DNA of 64,000 nt from JAVBOO01 sp031550435 (GCA_031550435.1 JAVBOO010000013.1:1-64000); one strand, 5' to 3'; counted from the stretch's first letter, positions 18,543 to 27,251 are shown. The notes: a model not told the origin generated them from the sequence alone. Numbers and translations: made by a program.

Positions 18543-18806
18543 ATGAAAAAACTATTAAAAACAACAGTAACAAGTGTTATCGTTTTAATGATGGCTTTCT
18601 CATTCTCTGCCAACGTTTTCGCCGCATCAAACTCCAGCAAGCTTAAGGAATGGGTTATAATATATGACGTTCCCGGCGACGCTACCGTAAACTCCGATAA
18701 ACTTAAGGAATGGGTTATTATATACGATGTTCCTGCCGAAACTACTGCTGTGTCAATTCCTCAGGTTCCTGACTGCGATCTTCCTGATGCGACCGGGGTG
18801 TACTAA
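18543..18806 (+). CDS. Secreted pheromone-like precursor with duplicated dodecapeptide
   Basis: An 87-residue protein. Residues 1-27 are a Sec signal peptide (MKKLLKTT, hydrophobic core, ANVFA before the cut). The exported part contains KLKEWVIIYDVP twice (residues 33-44 and 53-64, codons 18639-18674 and 18699-18734), 20 residues apart, then an acidic tail PDCDLPDATGVY. The two copies differ at five of twelve codons, all silent. AGGAGG lies before the ATG. The 3' end overlaps by 65 bp, tail to tail, an HTH-TPR regulator gene. I infer a linear peptide signal precursor read by that regulator; I recognise no known family. A secreted self-associating or bacteriocin-like peptide is the alternative. 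Confidence 0.72.
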   Translation: MKKLLKTTVTSVIVLMMAFSFSANVFAASNSSKLKEWVIIYDVPGDATVNSDKLKEWVIIYDVPAETTAVSIPQVPDCDLPDATGVY

Positions 18807-19707
18807 AATTCTCTTTAATAAACTTTAATACGTGTTTTGCAAGAGGATTCTTCAAAGCATCGAATATGTAATATGCCTGTATCATGCTACGTCTGGCTGC
18901 TGCTGTTTCACTCAGGTGAAAACAACAGTAGCCTTTATTATATATTAAATGCGGCAAGTAAGGCAGTCTCCCGTAGTATTTGCAGTTTTGTATCCCAAGC
19001 TCGCTGATATCCCTGGATTCTCTGTACAATCCTTTTGCTCCGAGCCATTTAGAAAGATTGTAGAGTACCATCGTATATGCCACGGCTTTTTCTTCCGTAT
19101 TTATTACCTTGTCCTCCAAAAACTCCCTCAAGCCTATCATCATTCTTATAGCCAAATCCTCGTTTTTCAGCTGATTATTGGCTACCGCAATATTGTTGAT
19201 AATAATAAGCTCTTCTCTCGTCAGCGCATAACGAAGTATATTCTTAACGTCGAAGTCCGGTACCGTCATCTCAAGCGCTCTTGTCAAATCAGCCAGACAT
19301 TCTTTCGCGTTTTCAGGCTTTTGAAGCAATACTATACAGCGTATCAAAATCGCAAACTGCTCGTCAAGTCTGTCCAGCGTATAGCCCGAGGTATACTGAT
19401 TCAAGAGTTCCGTTGCTTCTTCATATCTGAAATGAACGGTCGCAAAAAGCATTTTATGTCGCAGGTTATGCTTTTCTACATCTTCCTCGCTCATAAACGA
19501 AGGATACATTTCCGGAGATTTACCCATACGCTGCATAAGAGCCTCAAAAGTATTTCTGCTGGGTATTTGTGAACCGTTTTCGATCTTAGACAAATTCCCC
19601 GGTGTGCAAACACCGTAGCATAAGTGTTCCTGACTGTATCGAAGTTCAGTTCTGTACTTTTTAATTATGTCTCCGATCTTATAGATGTTTGACACGCCCT
19701 TACTCAT
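18742..19707 (-). CDS. RRNPP/Rgg-like HTH-TPR peptide-responsive regulator
   Basis: A 321-residue cytoplasmic protein. Residues about 6-62 are an XRE-type helix-turn-helix (IGDIIKKYRTELRYSQEHL then CTPGNLSKIENGSQIPS, recognition helix around NLSKIENG). Residues about 75-300 are helical with TPR-like pairs (ILIRCIVLLQKPENAKECL, LGIQNCKYYG, YNKGYCCFHLSETAAARRS). This architecture matches PlcR, PrgX, Rgg and ComR, which bind small imported peptides through the repeats. ATG at 19707 with GAGG upstream. Convergent with and overlapping the repeat-peptide gene, its presumed ligand source. Family assignment is good; pairing is inference. Confidence 0.82.
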   Translation of the reverse strand: MSKGVSNIYKIGDIIKKYRTELRYSQEHLCYGVCTPGNLSKIENGSQIPSRNTFEALMQRMGKSPEMYPSFMSEEDVEKHNLRHKMLFATVHFRYEEATELLNQYTSGYTLDRLDEQFAILIRCIVLLQKPENAKECLADLTRALEMTVPDFDVKNILRYALTREELIIINNIAVANNQLKNEDLAIRMMIGLREFLEDKVINTEEKAVAYTMVLYNLSKWLGAKGLYRESRDISELGIQNCKYYGRLPYLPHLIYNKGYCCFHLSETAAARRSMIQAYYIFDALKNPLAKHVLKFIKENFSTPRSHQEDRSQEPEELTQQ

Positions 19708-19758
19708 AAACACCTCGTTCGAGTATCGATAATAAATGATTGTGTTGAAATATCCGGG

Positions 19759-19813
19759 TTCGGCCCGAGTAACCGCGTAGTGTTCATTTCGGTATTAAAC
19801 TTTCGCGGCACTA
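19759..19813 (-). repeat. Family B repeat, short form
   Basis: Reverse-orientation short family B copy: CGGCCCGAGTAACCGCGTAG followed by TTCGGTATTAAACTTTCGCGG. It lacks the central hairpins and lies 50 bases upstream of the HTH-TPR regulator gene, possibly within its promoter region. Confidence 0.6.
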
Positions 19814-19957
19814 TAACAATGCATAAGAAAGTAGACAGTAAAATCGGGTTTTACGCGTATTTGCGCAAAACAATCGACAGATAACCGGTGTACAATTAGA
19901 GTTTAAATCCGCCGCAAAGCTCCTGAAAAACGCATTTTCTCATCTCGAAATTATCTC

Positions 19958-20067
19958 ATTGAGGCGACAATTAAACCATTCGTTAAACTTATCGCCTCAA
20001 TCCCCCTTAGACCCGCAGGGCCGGTACAAGGGTGATTAAACCTTATGGTTTAATCGGGGGATCAATA
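19958..20067 (+). repeat. Family A repeat, full copy; gap 19708-20616
   Basis: About 110 bp: first hairpin ATTGAGGCGACAA with a TTATCGCCTCAAT partner, then TCCCCC ... GGGGGA enclosing an inner hairpin GATTAAACC/GGTTTAATC. Full copies recur at 27448 and 57089. The rest of the 900-bp gap holds a family B fragment and a promoter; overlapping ORFs of 111 and 127 codons on opposite strands have no ribosome sites or recognisable features. Confidence 0.85.
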
Positions 20068-20485
20068 AGTCAAAAATGTGTCGATTTTTGCAAAATTCTC
20101 CTAAAAACCCGGAACTTTCAGTATAGTACTTTACAAATTTTTCATCTTTATTATAGCAAAGCCGTGCCCCACACGCAATACGATTATCACACGATATGCC
20201 GAATAATGTTTCCCGGGCGCTTTTGCCTGAAAGAGCAATTGCGCGGCGTAATCCCAATGCCCGTAAAACCGGTGTTTTCAAAACTGCTGTCGACACTTTC
20301 CGACAATTTGCTCCAAAAAAATATGATTTCTCGTCACGCCGAATATCAAACAATGTTTCCTGAAACGTCAAACTATCGCTTCTGCAGCAAAATTCAGAAA
20401 AAACGTTATGTTTAATTGCCGAAGTATTAAAACCGGAGTCTTAGATTCTTACACGCAAAAAAAGAAAATTTCGCAGCTAAACATC

Positions 20486-20514
20486 TTTACTGTAAGAAAA
20501 TTTGCGGTTATAAT
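20486..20514 (+). promoter_or_regulatory. Probable promoter of the gate-domain membrane gene
   Basis: TTTACT, 17 bases, TATAAT, about 100 bases before the start codon. Confidence 0.5.
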
Positions 20515-20616
20515 CTCCATAGATTTAATGATTAACTCACCACATTATGAGCAGGCACATTTAAATAATCATACAGTTAATCTGAGCCTGCCGAGAAAAA
20601 GCGAGAGGTGCCTAAC

Positions 20617-21783
20617 TTGGAAACAAAGAATCTGCTCAAAAAAGCAATCAGTATCGAAAGTTTTCTGTTTATGATCATGTTTTTTGTCCTTTTTCTGGCA
20701 ATAGGCCGCGTTATGGGCGGGGTAAACATGGTTAACACCATGATGAATACCGCTTATAGGCTTTTGCTGGACACCGTGCTCTACATAATGGCGATTGCGG
20801 TACTTGCGGGTGCTCTTTCCGAGCTGTTATCTGAGTTCGGCGTTATATCTCTCGCTAACTTTGTTCTTTCGCCTGTAGTCAAGTTCGTATACGGCCTGCC
20901 CGGAGCGAGCGTAATCGGAATTTTTTCTACATATTTTTCAGACAACCCTGCTATTCTTACACTTGCAGACAATAAGTTTTTCAGAAGATACTTTAAAAAG
21001 TATCAGCTCCCCGCTCTCACGAATATCGGCACCGCATTCGGAATGGGCATGATAGTAACCACGTTTGTCATGGGTATCGCCAACCCGGGCGGAAAAAGCT
21101 TTATACCCGCGGCGCTTATAGGAAATCTCGGCGCTATAATCGGAAGCATCGTAAGCACAAGAGTGATGCTCTTGTTTACTGCTAAACTTTACGGCAAGGA
21201 GCGTCCTTGCATCGAAAACGACGATGATGATTTTGACCTGCTTAAGTACAGAAAAATAAGAGACGGCTCCGTTCCGAACCGTATCCTCGAAGCAATGCTT
21301 GACGGAGGACAATCCGGCGTAAAAATGGGCGCCTCGATTATTCCGGGAGTTCTGATAATCTGCACGCTCGTGCTGATGATAACAAACGGCCCTTCTGCAA
21401 GCGGGGCTTATACCGGAGCAGCTTACGAAGGTATTCACTTCCTGCCCGACATCGCTCAGAAAATCGAGTTTATACTTAAACCGCTTTTCGGTTTCTCAAG
21501 CCCGGAAGCAATCTCTGTTCCGATTACGTCCCTCGGCGCAGCGGGAGCGGCAATATCGATTATACCGAGCATGGTTCAAAAAGGCCTTGCCAACGGCAAC
21601 GATATAGCGGTGTTTACGGCAATGTGCATGTGCTGGAGCGGTTACCTGAGCACGCACGTCGCTATGATGGAAAGCCTCGGCTGCCGCAGTTTAACCGGCA
21701 AGGCAATCATCTCCCATACAATCGGCGGCATAGTCGCAGGAATAGCTGCAAATTTACTGTATAAACTAATAATCGGGGCATAA
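20617..21783 (+). CDS. Gate-domain membrane protein (CD0519/CD1768 type)
   Basis: A 388-residue protein with about nine to ten helices. The first part (IGRVMGGVNMVNTMMNTAYRLLLDT, ALSELLSEFGV) and the repeated gate segment (GIFSTYFSDNPAI; later SPEAISVPITSLGAAGAA) match the nucleoside-recognition/Gate membrane proteins named after CD0519/CD1768. Substrate is unknown. I prefer TTG at 20617, six bases after GAGAGGTG; the GTG at 20608 lies inside that ribosome site. Monocistronic, followed by a strong terminator. Confidence 0.8.
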   Translation: METKNLLKKAISIESFLFMIMFFVLFLAIGRVMGGVNMVNTMMNTAYRLLLDTVLYIMAIAVLAGALSELLSEFGVISLANFVLSPVVKFVYGLPGASVIGIFSTYFSDNPAILTLADNKFFRRYFKKYQLPALTNIGTAFGMGMIVTTFVMGIANPGGKSFIPAALIGNLGAIIGSIVSTRVMLLFTAKLYGKERPCIENDDDDFDLLKYRKIRDGSVPNRILEAMLDGGQSGVKMGASIIPGVLIICTLVLMITNGPSASGAYTGAAYEGIHFLPDIAQKIEFILKPLFGFSSPEAISVPITSLGAAGAAISIIPSMVQKGLANGNDIAVFTAMCMCWSGYLSTHVAMMESLGCRSLTGKAIISHTIGGIVAGIAANLLYKLIIGA

Positions 21784-21810
21784 CCCGGATCGGGAAATTT
21801 ATGTAAATAT

Positions 21811-21850
21811 AAACTGCGCAGTCGTTAAGCTGACTGCGCAGTTATGTTTA
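21811..21850 (+). terminator. Terminator, perfect 12-bp stem
   Basis: AACTGCGCAGTC and GACTGCGCAGTT pair perfectly, followed by ATGTTTATAC. The T-run is weak but the position, 28 bases after a stop and before a convergent gene, fits. Confidence 0.6.
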
Positions 21851-21922
21851 TACTCGAGTAACTTTTGCATTGCTCGGTATCCACAATGCGGCATAGCGCC
21901 GCAATGGATGCGATTGAACCGG

Positions 21923-22534
21923 TCAATATCTTCTGAACAATCCGACCACTACGCCTAAAATCGTCACTTCATTTACGATTATCGGCTGATATTTGCTGTT
22001 TTCCGGCTGAAGACGGATTTGGCTGCGCTCTTTATAGAACGTCTTGACCGTCGCGGAGTCGCCGATAAGCGCGACAACCATTTCCCCGTTTGTCGCAGTA
22101 GACTGCTTCTTGACAAGAACAAGATCTTTGTCCATAATTCCTTTATTGATCATACTGTCGCCGGAAACCCTCAGCATGTATGCTTCATGATTTCCGATAT
22201 ACTCAACGGGAATAGGAAAATAACCGTCAACATCCTCAACGGCAAGTATCGGCTGACCTGCAGTAACCTTGCCGAGTATCGGAACATTCGAATAGTCGGT
22301 GACCGAATAGTAAAAGTCATCCTCAAGGATTTCGATTGAACGGTTTTTGGTCTTTGATCGACGAATATACCCCTTGTTCTCGAGTGTTTCGAGGTGGGCG
22401 TGCGCACTGGAAGTTGAGCTTAACCCGACAGCCTCGCATACCTCTCTCACAGACGGAGGGTAGCCCGTATTTTTTATGTGTTTCTTCAGAAACTCGTATA
22501 CATTTTTTTGTTTACTGGTTAATTTTTGAGCCAA
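21923..22534 (-). CDS. lexA: LexA repressor
   Basis: A 203-residue SOS repressor and self-cleaving protease. N-terminal winged helix (SVREVCEAVGLSSTSSAHAHL) binds operators; the cleavage dipeptide Ala-Gly is in VTAGQP, the catalytic Ser in GDSM and the Lys in TVKTF. Start TTG at 22534 sits 6 bases after AGGGGTG; the GTG at 22543 lies within that ribosome site. Divergent from the flavoprotein genes. A LexA-box-like dyad precedes it, consistent with autoregulation. Confidence 0.95.
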   Translation of the reverse strand: MAQKLTSKQKNVYEFLKKHIKNTGYPPSVREVCEAVGLSSTSSAHAHLETLENKGYIRRSKTKNRSIEILEDDFYYSVTDYSNVPILGKVTAGQPILAVEDVDGYFPIPVEYIGNHEAYMLRVSGDSMINKGIMDKDLVLVKKQSTATNGEMVVALIGDSATVKTFYKERSQIRLQPENSKYQPIIVNEVTILGVVVGLFRRY

Positions 22535-22547
22535 AGCTTTCACCCCT

Positions 22548-22560
22548 GAATAATTGTTCG
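22548..22560 (-). promoter_or_regulatory. Possible LexA box
   Basis: On the minus strand CGAACAATTATTC, close to the Gram-positive LexA (Cheo) box GAAC-N4-GTTC with one mismatch in the second half-site. It sits just upstream of the lexA ribosome site. Confidence 0.45.
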
Positions 22561-22625
22561 GTGGTCAATTTTATTCTACCTAAAAAATCAAACAAATGCA
22601 AGTAATTTGTAAAATCGGTGATAAT

Positions 22626-23870
22626 ATGAAAAACAAAGTTTCTATAATAGGCGGAGGAGCTTCGGGCGTGATGTCCGCCATCATTGCTGCAAGGGAAGGC
22701 TCCGACGTTACTTTATTCGAAAAAAACGACAGGATACTGAAAAAACTGCTGCGAACCGGGAACGGACGCTGTAATTTTTCGAACGTTTCCATAAAAGCAG
22801 ACGACTATGTAACATCAGGGCGCGACAAGCGCTGGCACAAGGCCGCTCTTGATATGTTCACACATGATGACACCGTCAAATTCTTTGAGAATATCGGTGT
22901 TTTGTGCTCAGTCGAAGAAGGCAGGTGCTACCCGAGAAGCGGTCAGGCTGCCGCAGTTGTCGATATGCTGAGATTCGAGCTCGTAAAGCAAAACGTTAAC
23001 ATTGTCACGAACTGCCGTATCGATGCCGTAAAAAAAAGCTCGACAGGCTTCAAAATCATGACAGAAACAGGAGAAAAGCATTCCGGCTCGGTGATAGTTG
23101 CGACCGGAAGCCCCGCTTCGCTTCCCGGCGGCGAGTATACAAACTTCGGTTTTTTGAACGAGTTTAGACATACGGTAGTCCCATACTTTCCCGTTCTCGT
23201 CCAGCTTACGGCGGAAAACGAATTTTTAAAAGCCCTGTCCGGCCAAAAAGCACACGCTAGACTGACGGCATACGATTCAAGAAATCACATGCTTTCGGAG
23301 AAAACGGGCGAATTGCTATTTACTGATTACGGCATATCGGGTATAGTTACTATGTCGCTTTCTGTCGCGGCAGCCGGCCTGAAAAGGTACAAAGTATCGG
23401 TAAACTTCGTTCCCGAATACAGCCCTTCCGAACTTTATGCCATGCTTGCCGCCCGCCGCAGCTCTTTGGGACACTTGTGCGCCGAGGACTTTCTGACAGG
23501 AATTATCTCAAAGCGTATCGCATCCGCGGTAATAAAAAAAAGCGGATCTGAAAAACTCACGACACCGGTTTCGGAACTTTCCGATACCCAAATCAAAGCA
23601 ATCGCGGCTCATCTTTGCTCGTTCGAGCTAAATATTACAGGCACGAACGGCATCAAAAACGCCCAAGTCTGTACCGGAGGCATTTCAACCGACGAAGTCG
23701 ATAAGAACACGATGGAATCTAAGCTTTGTCCCGGATTATATTTTGCCGGCGAGGCTCTCGATATAGCGGGAGACTGCGGCGGCTATAACCTGCAATGGGC
23801 ATGGTCGTCCGGGTTTGCAGCCGGAAAAAGCGCCGGAGGAAAACATGAAAACAACAATAAGAGTCAATAA
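22626..23870 (+). CDS. BaiN/HI0933-type NAD(P)/FAD-dependent oxidoreductase
   Basis: A 414-residue flavoprotein of the HI0933/YhiN family. Rossmann FAD motif SIIGGGASGVMSAI at the start, LRTGNGRCNFSN near residue 45, and the C-terminal FAD motif AGEALDIAGDCGGYNLQWAWSSG. Homologues include BaiN-like reductases; the substrate here is unknown. ATG at 22626 with GGTGAT upstream. Overlaps the next flavoprotein gene by 26 bases, so the two are cotranscribed. Confidence 0.9.
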   Translation: MKNKVSIIGGGASGVMSAIIAAREGSDVTLFEKNDRILKKLLRTGNGRCNFSNVSIKADDYVTSGRDKRWHKAALDMFTHDDTVKFFENIGVLCSVEEGRCYPRSGQAAAVVDMLRFELVKQNVNIVTNCRIDAVKKSSTGFKIMTETGEKHSGSVIVATGSPASLPGGEYTNFGFLNEFRHTVVPYFPVLVQLTAENEFLKALSGQKAHARLTAYDSRNHMLSEKTGELLFTDYGISGIVTMSLSVAAAGLKRYKVSVNFVPEYSPSELYAMLAARRSSLGHLCAEDFLTGIISKRIASAVIKKSGSEKLTTPVSELSDTQIKAIAAHLCSFELNITGTNGIKNAQVCTGGISTDEVDKNTMESKLCPGLYFAGEALDIAGDCGGYNLQWAWSSGFAAGKSAGGKHENNNKSQ

Positions 23871-25518
23871 TATAAAGCTACCAGCCGAAGGTTTCGGATT
23901 GGCGGATGTAAAAAGCAAGGTATCAAAGCTTATCAAGCTTGAAGAAAACAAGCTGTACAAATTCGAAATTGTTAAAAAAGCCGTCGATGCAAGAAACAAA
24001 CAGCATATTTTTTACGTTTGCACTATTGAGACGGACATCGACGTTCCCGCCGAAAAACTCAGGAAAATACTCGCAGTCGGTCAAGCCGAGCAGGTCAAAA
24101 AGCAGGAATACGTCAACGAGCACAGACTCGCCATGCTTGACGGCGATATGGTTTTTGCGGCTACGGGAGAACCTGTGCCCGGATACAGTTCCGGCTTTCG
24201 TCCGGTTGTTGTCGGGTTTGGGCCTGCCGGTATTTTTGCCGCGCTGATACTTGCCGAGTCCGGTCTGCGCCCCATAATCATCGAAAGGGGAAAACCGGCT
24301 GAAGAGCGAATCCGAGACATAAAAGAGTATTTGGATGGCGGCGCTCTTGATACGGAAAGCAACGTGCTTTTCGGAGAAGGCGGCGCCGGGGCGTTTTCAG
24401 ACGGAAAGCTTACCACGGGAACAAAAGATAGGCGCATTGCTAAAGTTATGCAAGAGCTGTCAAACGCCGGAGCGGATAAAGAGAGCATGAGCCTTTCTAA
24501 GCCGCACATCGGTACAGACAAGCTTGTACCCATAATTCAATGCCTTAGAGGCAAGATACAGAGTTTGGGTGGCGAATTCAGGTTCGGAACAAGGTTCACC
24601 GGGTTTAAGACCGAAAACAGCGCAATCACCGCGATAACAGCCGAAAAGGACGGCAAGCCGTTTGAAATAGATACAACCCGCGTTATTTTGGCCATAGGGC
24701 ACAGCGCGAGGGATACGTTTAAAATGCTTTGCAACAATGGAGTTAAACTGGAACAAAAACCGTTTTCCGTCGGCGTTCGCATAGAGCATAGGCGTGAAGC
24801 GATAAACCGCTCGCAATACGGAGAGTTTCACAAACATCTGCCCGCCGCGGATTACAAACTCAACATGTGTACAGACGACGGGAGAGGTGTCTATACATTT
24901 TGCATGTGCCCGGGCGGCCTTGTTATACCGTCCGTCAACGAGCCAGAAACGCTTTGCATAAACGGAATGAGCAATCACGCGAGAGACAATGAAAATTCGA
25001 ACGCCGCCCTGCTTGTGTCGGTCGAACCCAAAGATTACTGCAAAACTCCCGAAGACTTTGCCGACCCCCTTTTCGGTATAGAGTTCCAGCGCCGAATTGA
25101 AAAAGCGGCGTATAAAGAGGGCGGTGAAAACGGCTGCGCGCCGGTAACGCTTGTCGGAGATTTTTTGAATTCGGCTGCAAGCGAAAAAATCGGCTCGGTA
25201 ACTCCGAGCTTTAAACCCGGTTACAAACCGGGCGATATCTCAAAGTGTTTTGACAACTTTATTATCGAAGCTTTAAAAGCCGGGATTGTCGAGTTGGATA
25301 AAAAACTGGAAGGCTTCGCCGCGCATGATGCGGTTTTAATCGCCGCTGAGACAAGAAGCTCCTCCCCCGTCAGAATATCGCGCGATGAACACTATAACAG
25401 CTCCGTAACAGGCCTATACCCCGCCGGAGAAGGCTCCGGATACGCAGGAGGCATTGTTTCCTCGGCTGTTGATGGGATAAAAGCCGCAGAAATGCTATGC
25501 AGAAGTTTGTCAAAATAA
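23845..25518 (+). CDS. COG2509-type FAD-dependent dehydrogenase
   Basis: A 557-residue flavoprotein with an N-terminal domain of about 90 residues (basic, helical) before the FAD motif VVVGFGPAGIFAALILAESG near residue 110, EGGAGAFSDGKLTTG near residue 190 and a C-terminal PAGEGSGYAGGIVSSAVDGI. This matches the uncharacterised COG2509 dehydrogenases. ATG at 23845 with GGAGG upstream, overlapping the BaiN-like gene. Function unknown; pairing with another flavoprotein suggests a shared redox pathway. Confidence 0.9.
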   Translation: MKTTIRVNNIKLPAEGFGLADVKSKVSKLIKLEENKLYKFEIVKKAVDARNKQHIFYVCTIETDIDVPAEKLRKILAVGQAEQVKKQEYVNEHRLAMLDGDMVFAATGEPVPGYSSGFRPVVVGFGPAGIFAALILAESGLRPIIIERGKPAEERIRDIKEYLDGGALDTESNVLFGEGGAGAFSDGKLTTGTKDRRIAKVMQELSNAGADKESMSLSKPHIGTDKLVPIIQCLRGKIQSLGGEFRFGTRFTGFKTENSAITAITAEKDGKPFEIDTTRVILAIGHSARDTFKMLCNNGVKLEQKPFSVGVRIEHRREAINRSQYGEFHKHLPAADYKLNMCTDDGRGVYTFCMCPGGLVIPSVNEPETLCINGMSNHARDNENSNAALLVSVEPKDYCKTPEDFADPLFGIEFQRRIEKAAYKEGGENGCAPVTLVGDFLNSAASEKIGSVTPSFKPGYKPGDISKCFDNFIIEALKAGIVELDKKLEGFAAHDAVLIAAETRSSSPVRISRDEHYNSSVTGLYPAGEGSGYAGGIVSSAVDGIKAAEMLCRSLSK

Positions 25519-25532
25519 ACATAGGAGGCCGT

Positions 25533-26975
25533 ATGAAAAAACGTATTGCAGTATTCTTTATTTCTATCATTATTATTACCGTCTTATTTATAACGTTTAA
25601 TGGCGGAACGGAAAACCCCTTTTCTTTCGAATCGGAAAACCATGTTTTAGACAACAACAGCCCCAAACCAACCGGAAACCACGGACTCAATTCGGACATT
25701 TTAGTCATTTATACCCCGAACCCCGCATTTGCCGGAGTTATGCACTCGTTTATCGATACATTTAACCCGGATCCGGAACCCGAGACCTCGACAGATCCCG
25801 AAAGCGAGGGTGAGCTTACTTCAAAACCCGAGCACACCGAAGCTGTGAAACAAACCCTGACGCTCCCGCAAGCTATAACGCTTTCCCCGATATCGGCAAA
25901 ACTCGCTATAGGTTCGGAGTTTGACATAAAGTACAGTATCGAACCGACCGGCGCCGTGCCGGATGTCACCGTAAGCTGCAGTGATGAATCTGTAGCTTCA
26001 GTGAACGGAAAACGCGTTAAAATTGTCGGCTCGGGAACCGCAAAAATCACCGTTACAACGGCAAACGGTTTATCGGCTTCCTGCACATTAACTGTCGGCA
26101 GCTTCTCTTCCATCACATCAATTGCCTTCCCCTATTCCGAACTGCAATTGAATGTCGGTGAAAGCAAAATTGTTCTGCCCTTAATCTTGCCGGAAAACGC
26201 AGCCGAGAAAAATATTAAATTCTCGATACCGGATTCCAGCATAATAAGTATCGGCTCCGACGGAGCCATTACAGCTTTGAAAATAGGCCGCACAACAATT
26301 ACCGCAACTACAGATAACGGCCTGTCGTCCCAAATGACTGTTCTTGTAACGACAGACGTAAAACGAATAGAAATAACTTTGAGTAACGATACAGTCGCCG
26401 TAGGAGATACAGTTACCGCAAAGGTTGATATTTTTCCCGAAGGGCTTTCTGACAGGAGCTATACTCTTTCAGCAGACAGCGAAGACGTAGTAATTTCCGG
26501 CAATCACATTACCTGCGGAAAAGCCGGAACATTTACCATAACCGCATCAAGCCCCGGCGCCGCAGACGTTACTGCCGTTTTGCACGTCGTAGACCCGGAG
26601 TCTCTCAAGGACGAGGTTATAAGGCTTACAAATGCCGAACGCTTGAAGCTTGGCTTACAGACGCTGGAAAAAGCTTCGTCCGGCGTTGTCTCGGCAACTT
26701 CTGCCCGCGCGCAGGAAATAACCCAAAAGTACTCACATATCCGCCCTAACGGAACAAAGTGGCACACCATAACAGAGGAATACGGGATTACAGACAGAAT
26801 AGTCGGCGAAAATCTGGCCTGCGGTCAAAAGACCGCAGCAGAGGTCGTCTCGGCCTGGATGAAGTCCTCGTCACACAGAGAAAACATGGTTAACCCCGAT
26901 TTTACTCACTTAGCCGTCGGACTAAGAATTGTGGACGGCGTATTCTACTGGTCCCAAATGTTTGTAGGCAATTAG
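25533..26975 (+). CDS. Surface CAP-domain protein with Ig-like (BIG2) repeats
   Basis: A 480-residue exported protein. N-terminal hydrophobic segment (about residues 4-24) acts as signal anchor, followed by an acidic Pro/Glu/Ser linker and three bacterial Ig-like (BIG2) domains (about residues 105-190, 190-270, 272-355; motifs such as GTAKITVTTANGLSASCTL and GRTTITATTDNGLSS). The C-terminal about 120 residues are a CAP/SCP domain with RLTNAERLKLGL, SHIRPNG and GENLACG motifs and HRENMVNPDFTHLAVG. AGGAGG before the ATG; 14 bases after the preceding flavoprotein gene. Probable cell-wall-associated protein of unknown target. Confidence 0.88.
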   Translation: MKKRIAVFFISIIIITVLFITFNGGTENPFSFESENHVLDNNSPKPTGNHGLNSDILVIYTPNPAFAGVMHSFIDTFNPDPEPETSTDPESEGELTSKPEHTEAVKQTLTLPQAITLSPISAKLAIGSEFDIKYSIEPTGAVPDVTVSCSDESVASVNGKRVKIVGSGTAKITVTTANGLSASCTLTVGSFSSITSIAFPYSELQLNVGESKIVLPLILPENAAEKNIKFSIPDSSIISIGSDGAITALKIGRTTITATTDNGLSSQMTVLVTTDVKRIEITLSNDTVAVGDTVTAKVDIFPEGLSDRSYTLSADSEDVVISGNHITCGKAGTFTITASSPGAADVTAVLHVVDPESLKDEVIRLTNAERLKLGLQTLEKASSGVVSATSARAQEITQKYSHIRPNGTKWHTITEEYGITDRIVGENLACGQKTAAEVVSAWMKSSSHRENMVNPDFTHLAVGLRIVDGVFYWSQMFVGN

Positions 26976-27038
26976 GTAAGTGCCGATTTAATCGAACGGT
27001 TGCGCCCGCAAGGGACAATCGCAAGCATCCCGCTCCGC

Positions 27039-27251
27039 ACAAAGGCCGTATAACGGCCACTTGGAACGCGGATTATTGCCGCGGAGGTTAAATACCGCAT
27101 AAAATACTTACCGGTACTCATGCCGAGTGGACGCGCTTGTGCGCCTTGTGAGGGGACACTAAAACATAACGCGGATTTCGTTGTATTTTAGTGCAGATGT
27201 ATTAATCAGCCGTGTACCCGTCCAAAGTGATTTAATCGTGGTTACTTAGAG
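27039..27251 (+). repeat. Family C repeat interrupted by a family B element
   Basis: Left part CAAAGGCCGTATAACGGCC to CGCGGATTA and right part ATTAATCAGCCGTG ... CGTCCAAAGTGATTTAATC ... TTACTTAGAG match the uninterrupted copy at 57205-57298. Between them (about 27075-27202) sits a family B element, flanked by ATTA on both sides. The rest of the 26976-27560 gap has a Thr-rich plain stretch and a family A copy. Confidence 0.75.
27075..27202 (+). repeat. Family B repeat nested in family C
   Basis: ATTGCCGCGGAGGTTAAATA, then ACCGCATAAAATACTTACC, a central GC hairpin, an AT-rich hairpin (CTAAAACATAACG / CGTTGTATTTTAG) and the right end GCAGATGTAT. More diverged than the copies at 30662 and 34193. 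Confidence 0.75.

Noticed and set aside
20032..20415. ORF of 127 codons (+) and an opposing ORF of 111 codons (20036-20371, -) in the gap before the gate-domain gene
   Set aside because: They overlap each other on opposite strands, start inside a family A repeat, have no ribosome site and show mixed, non-protein-like composition.
27039..27251. CRISPR-like or riboswitch interpretation of the repeat families
   Set aside because: Copies are dispersed, lack regular spacing and spacers, and I see no cas genes. The folds do not match riboswitch classes I know, and copies occur after genes as well as before them.
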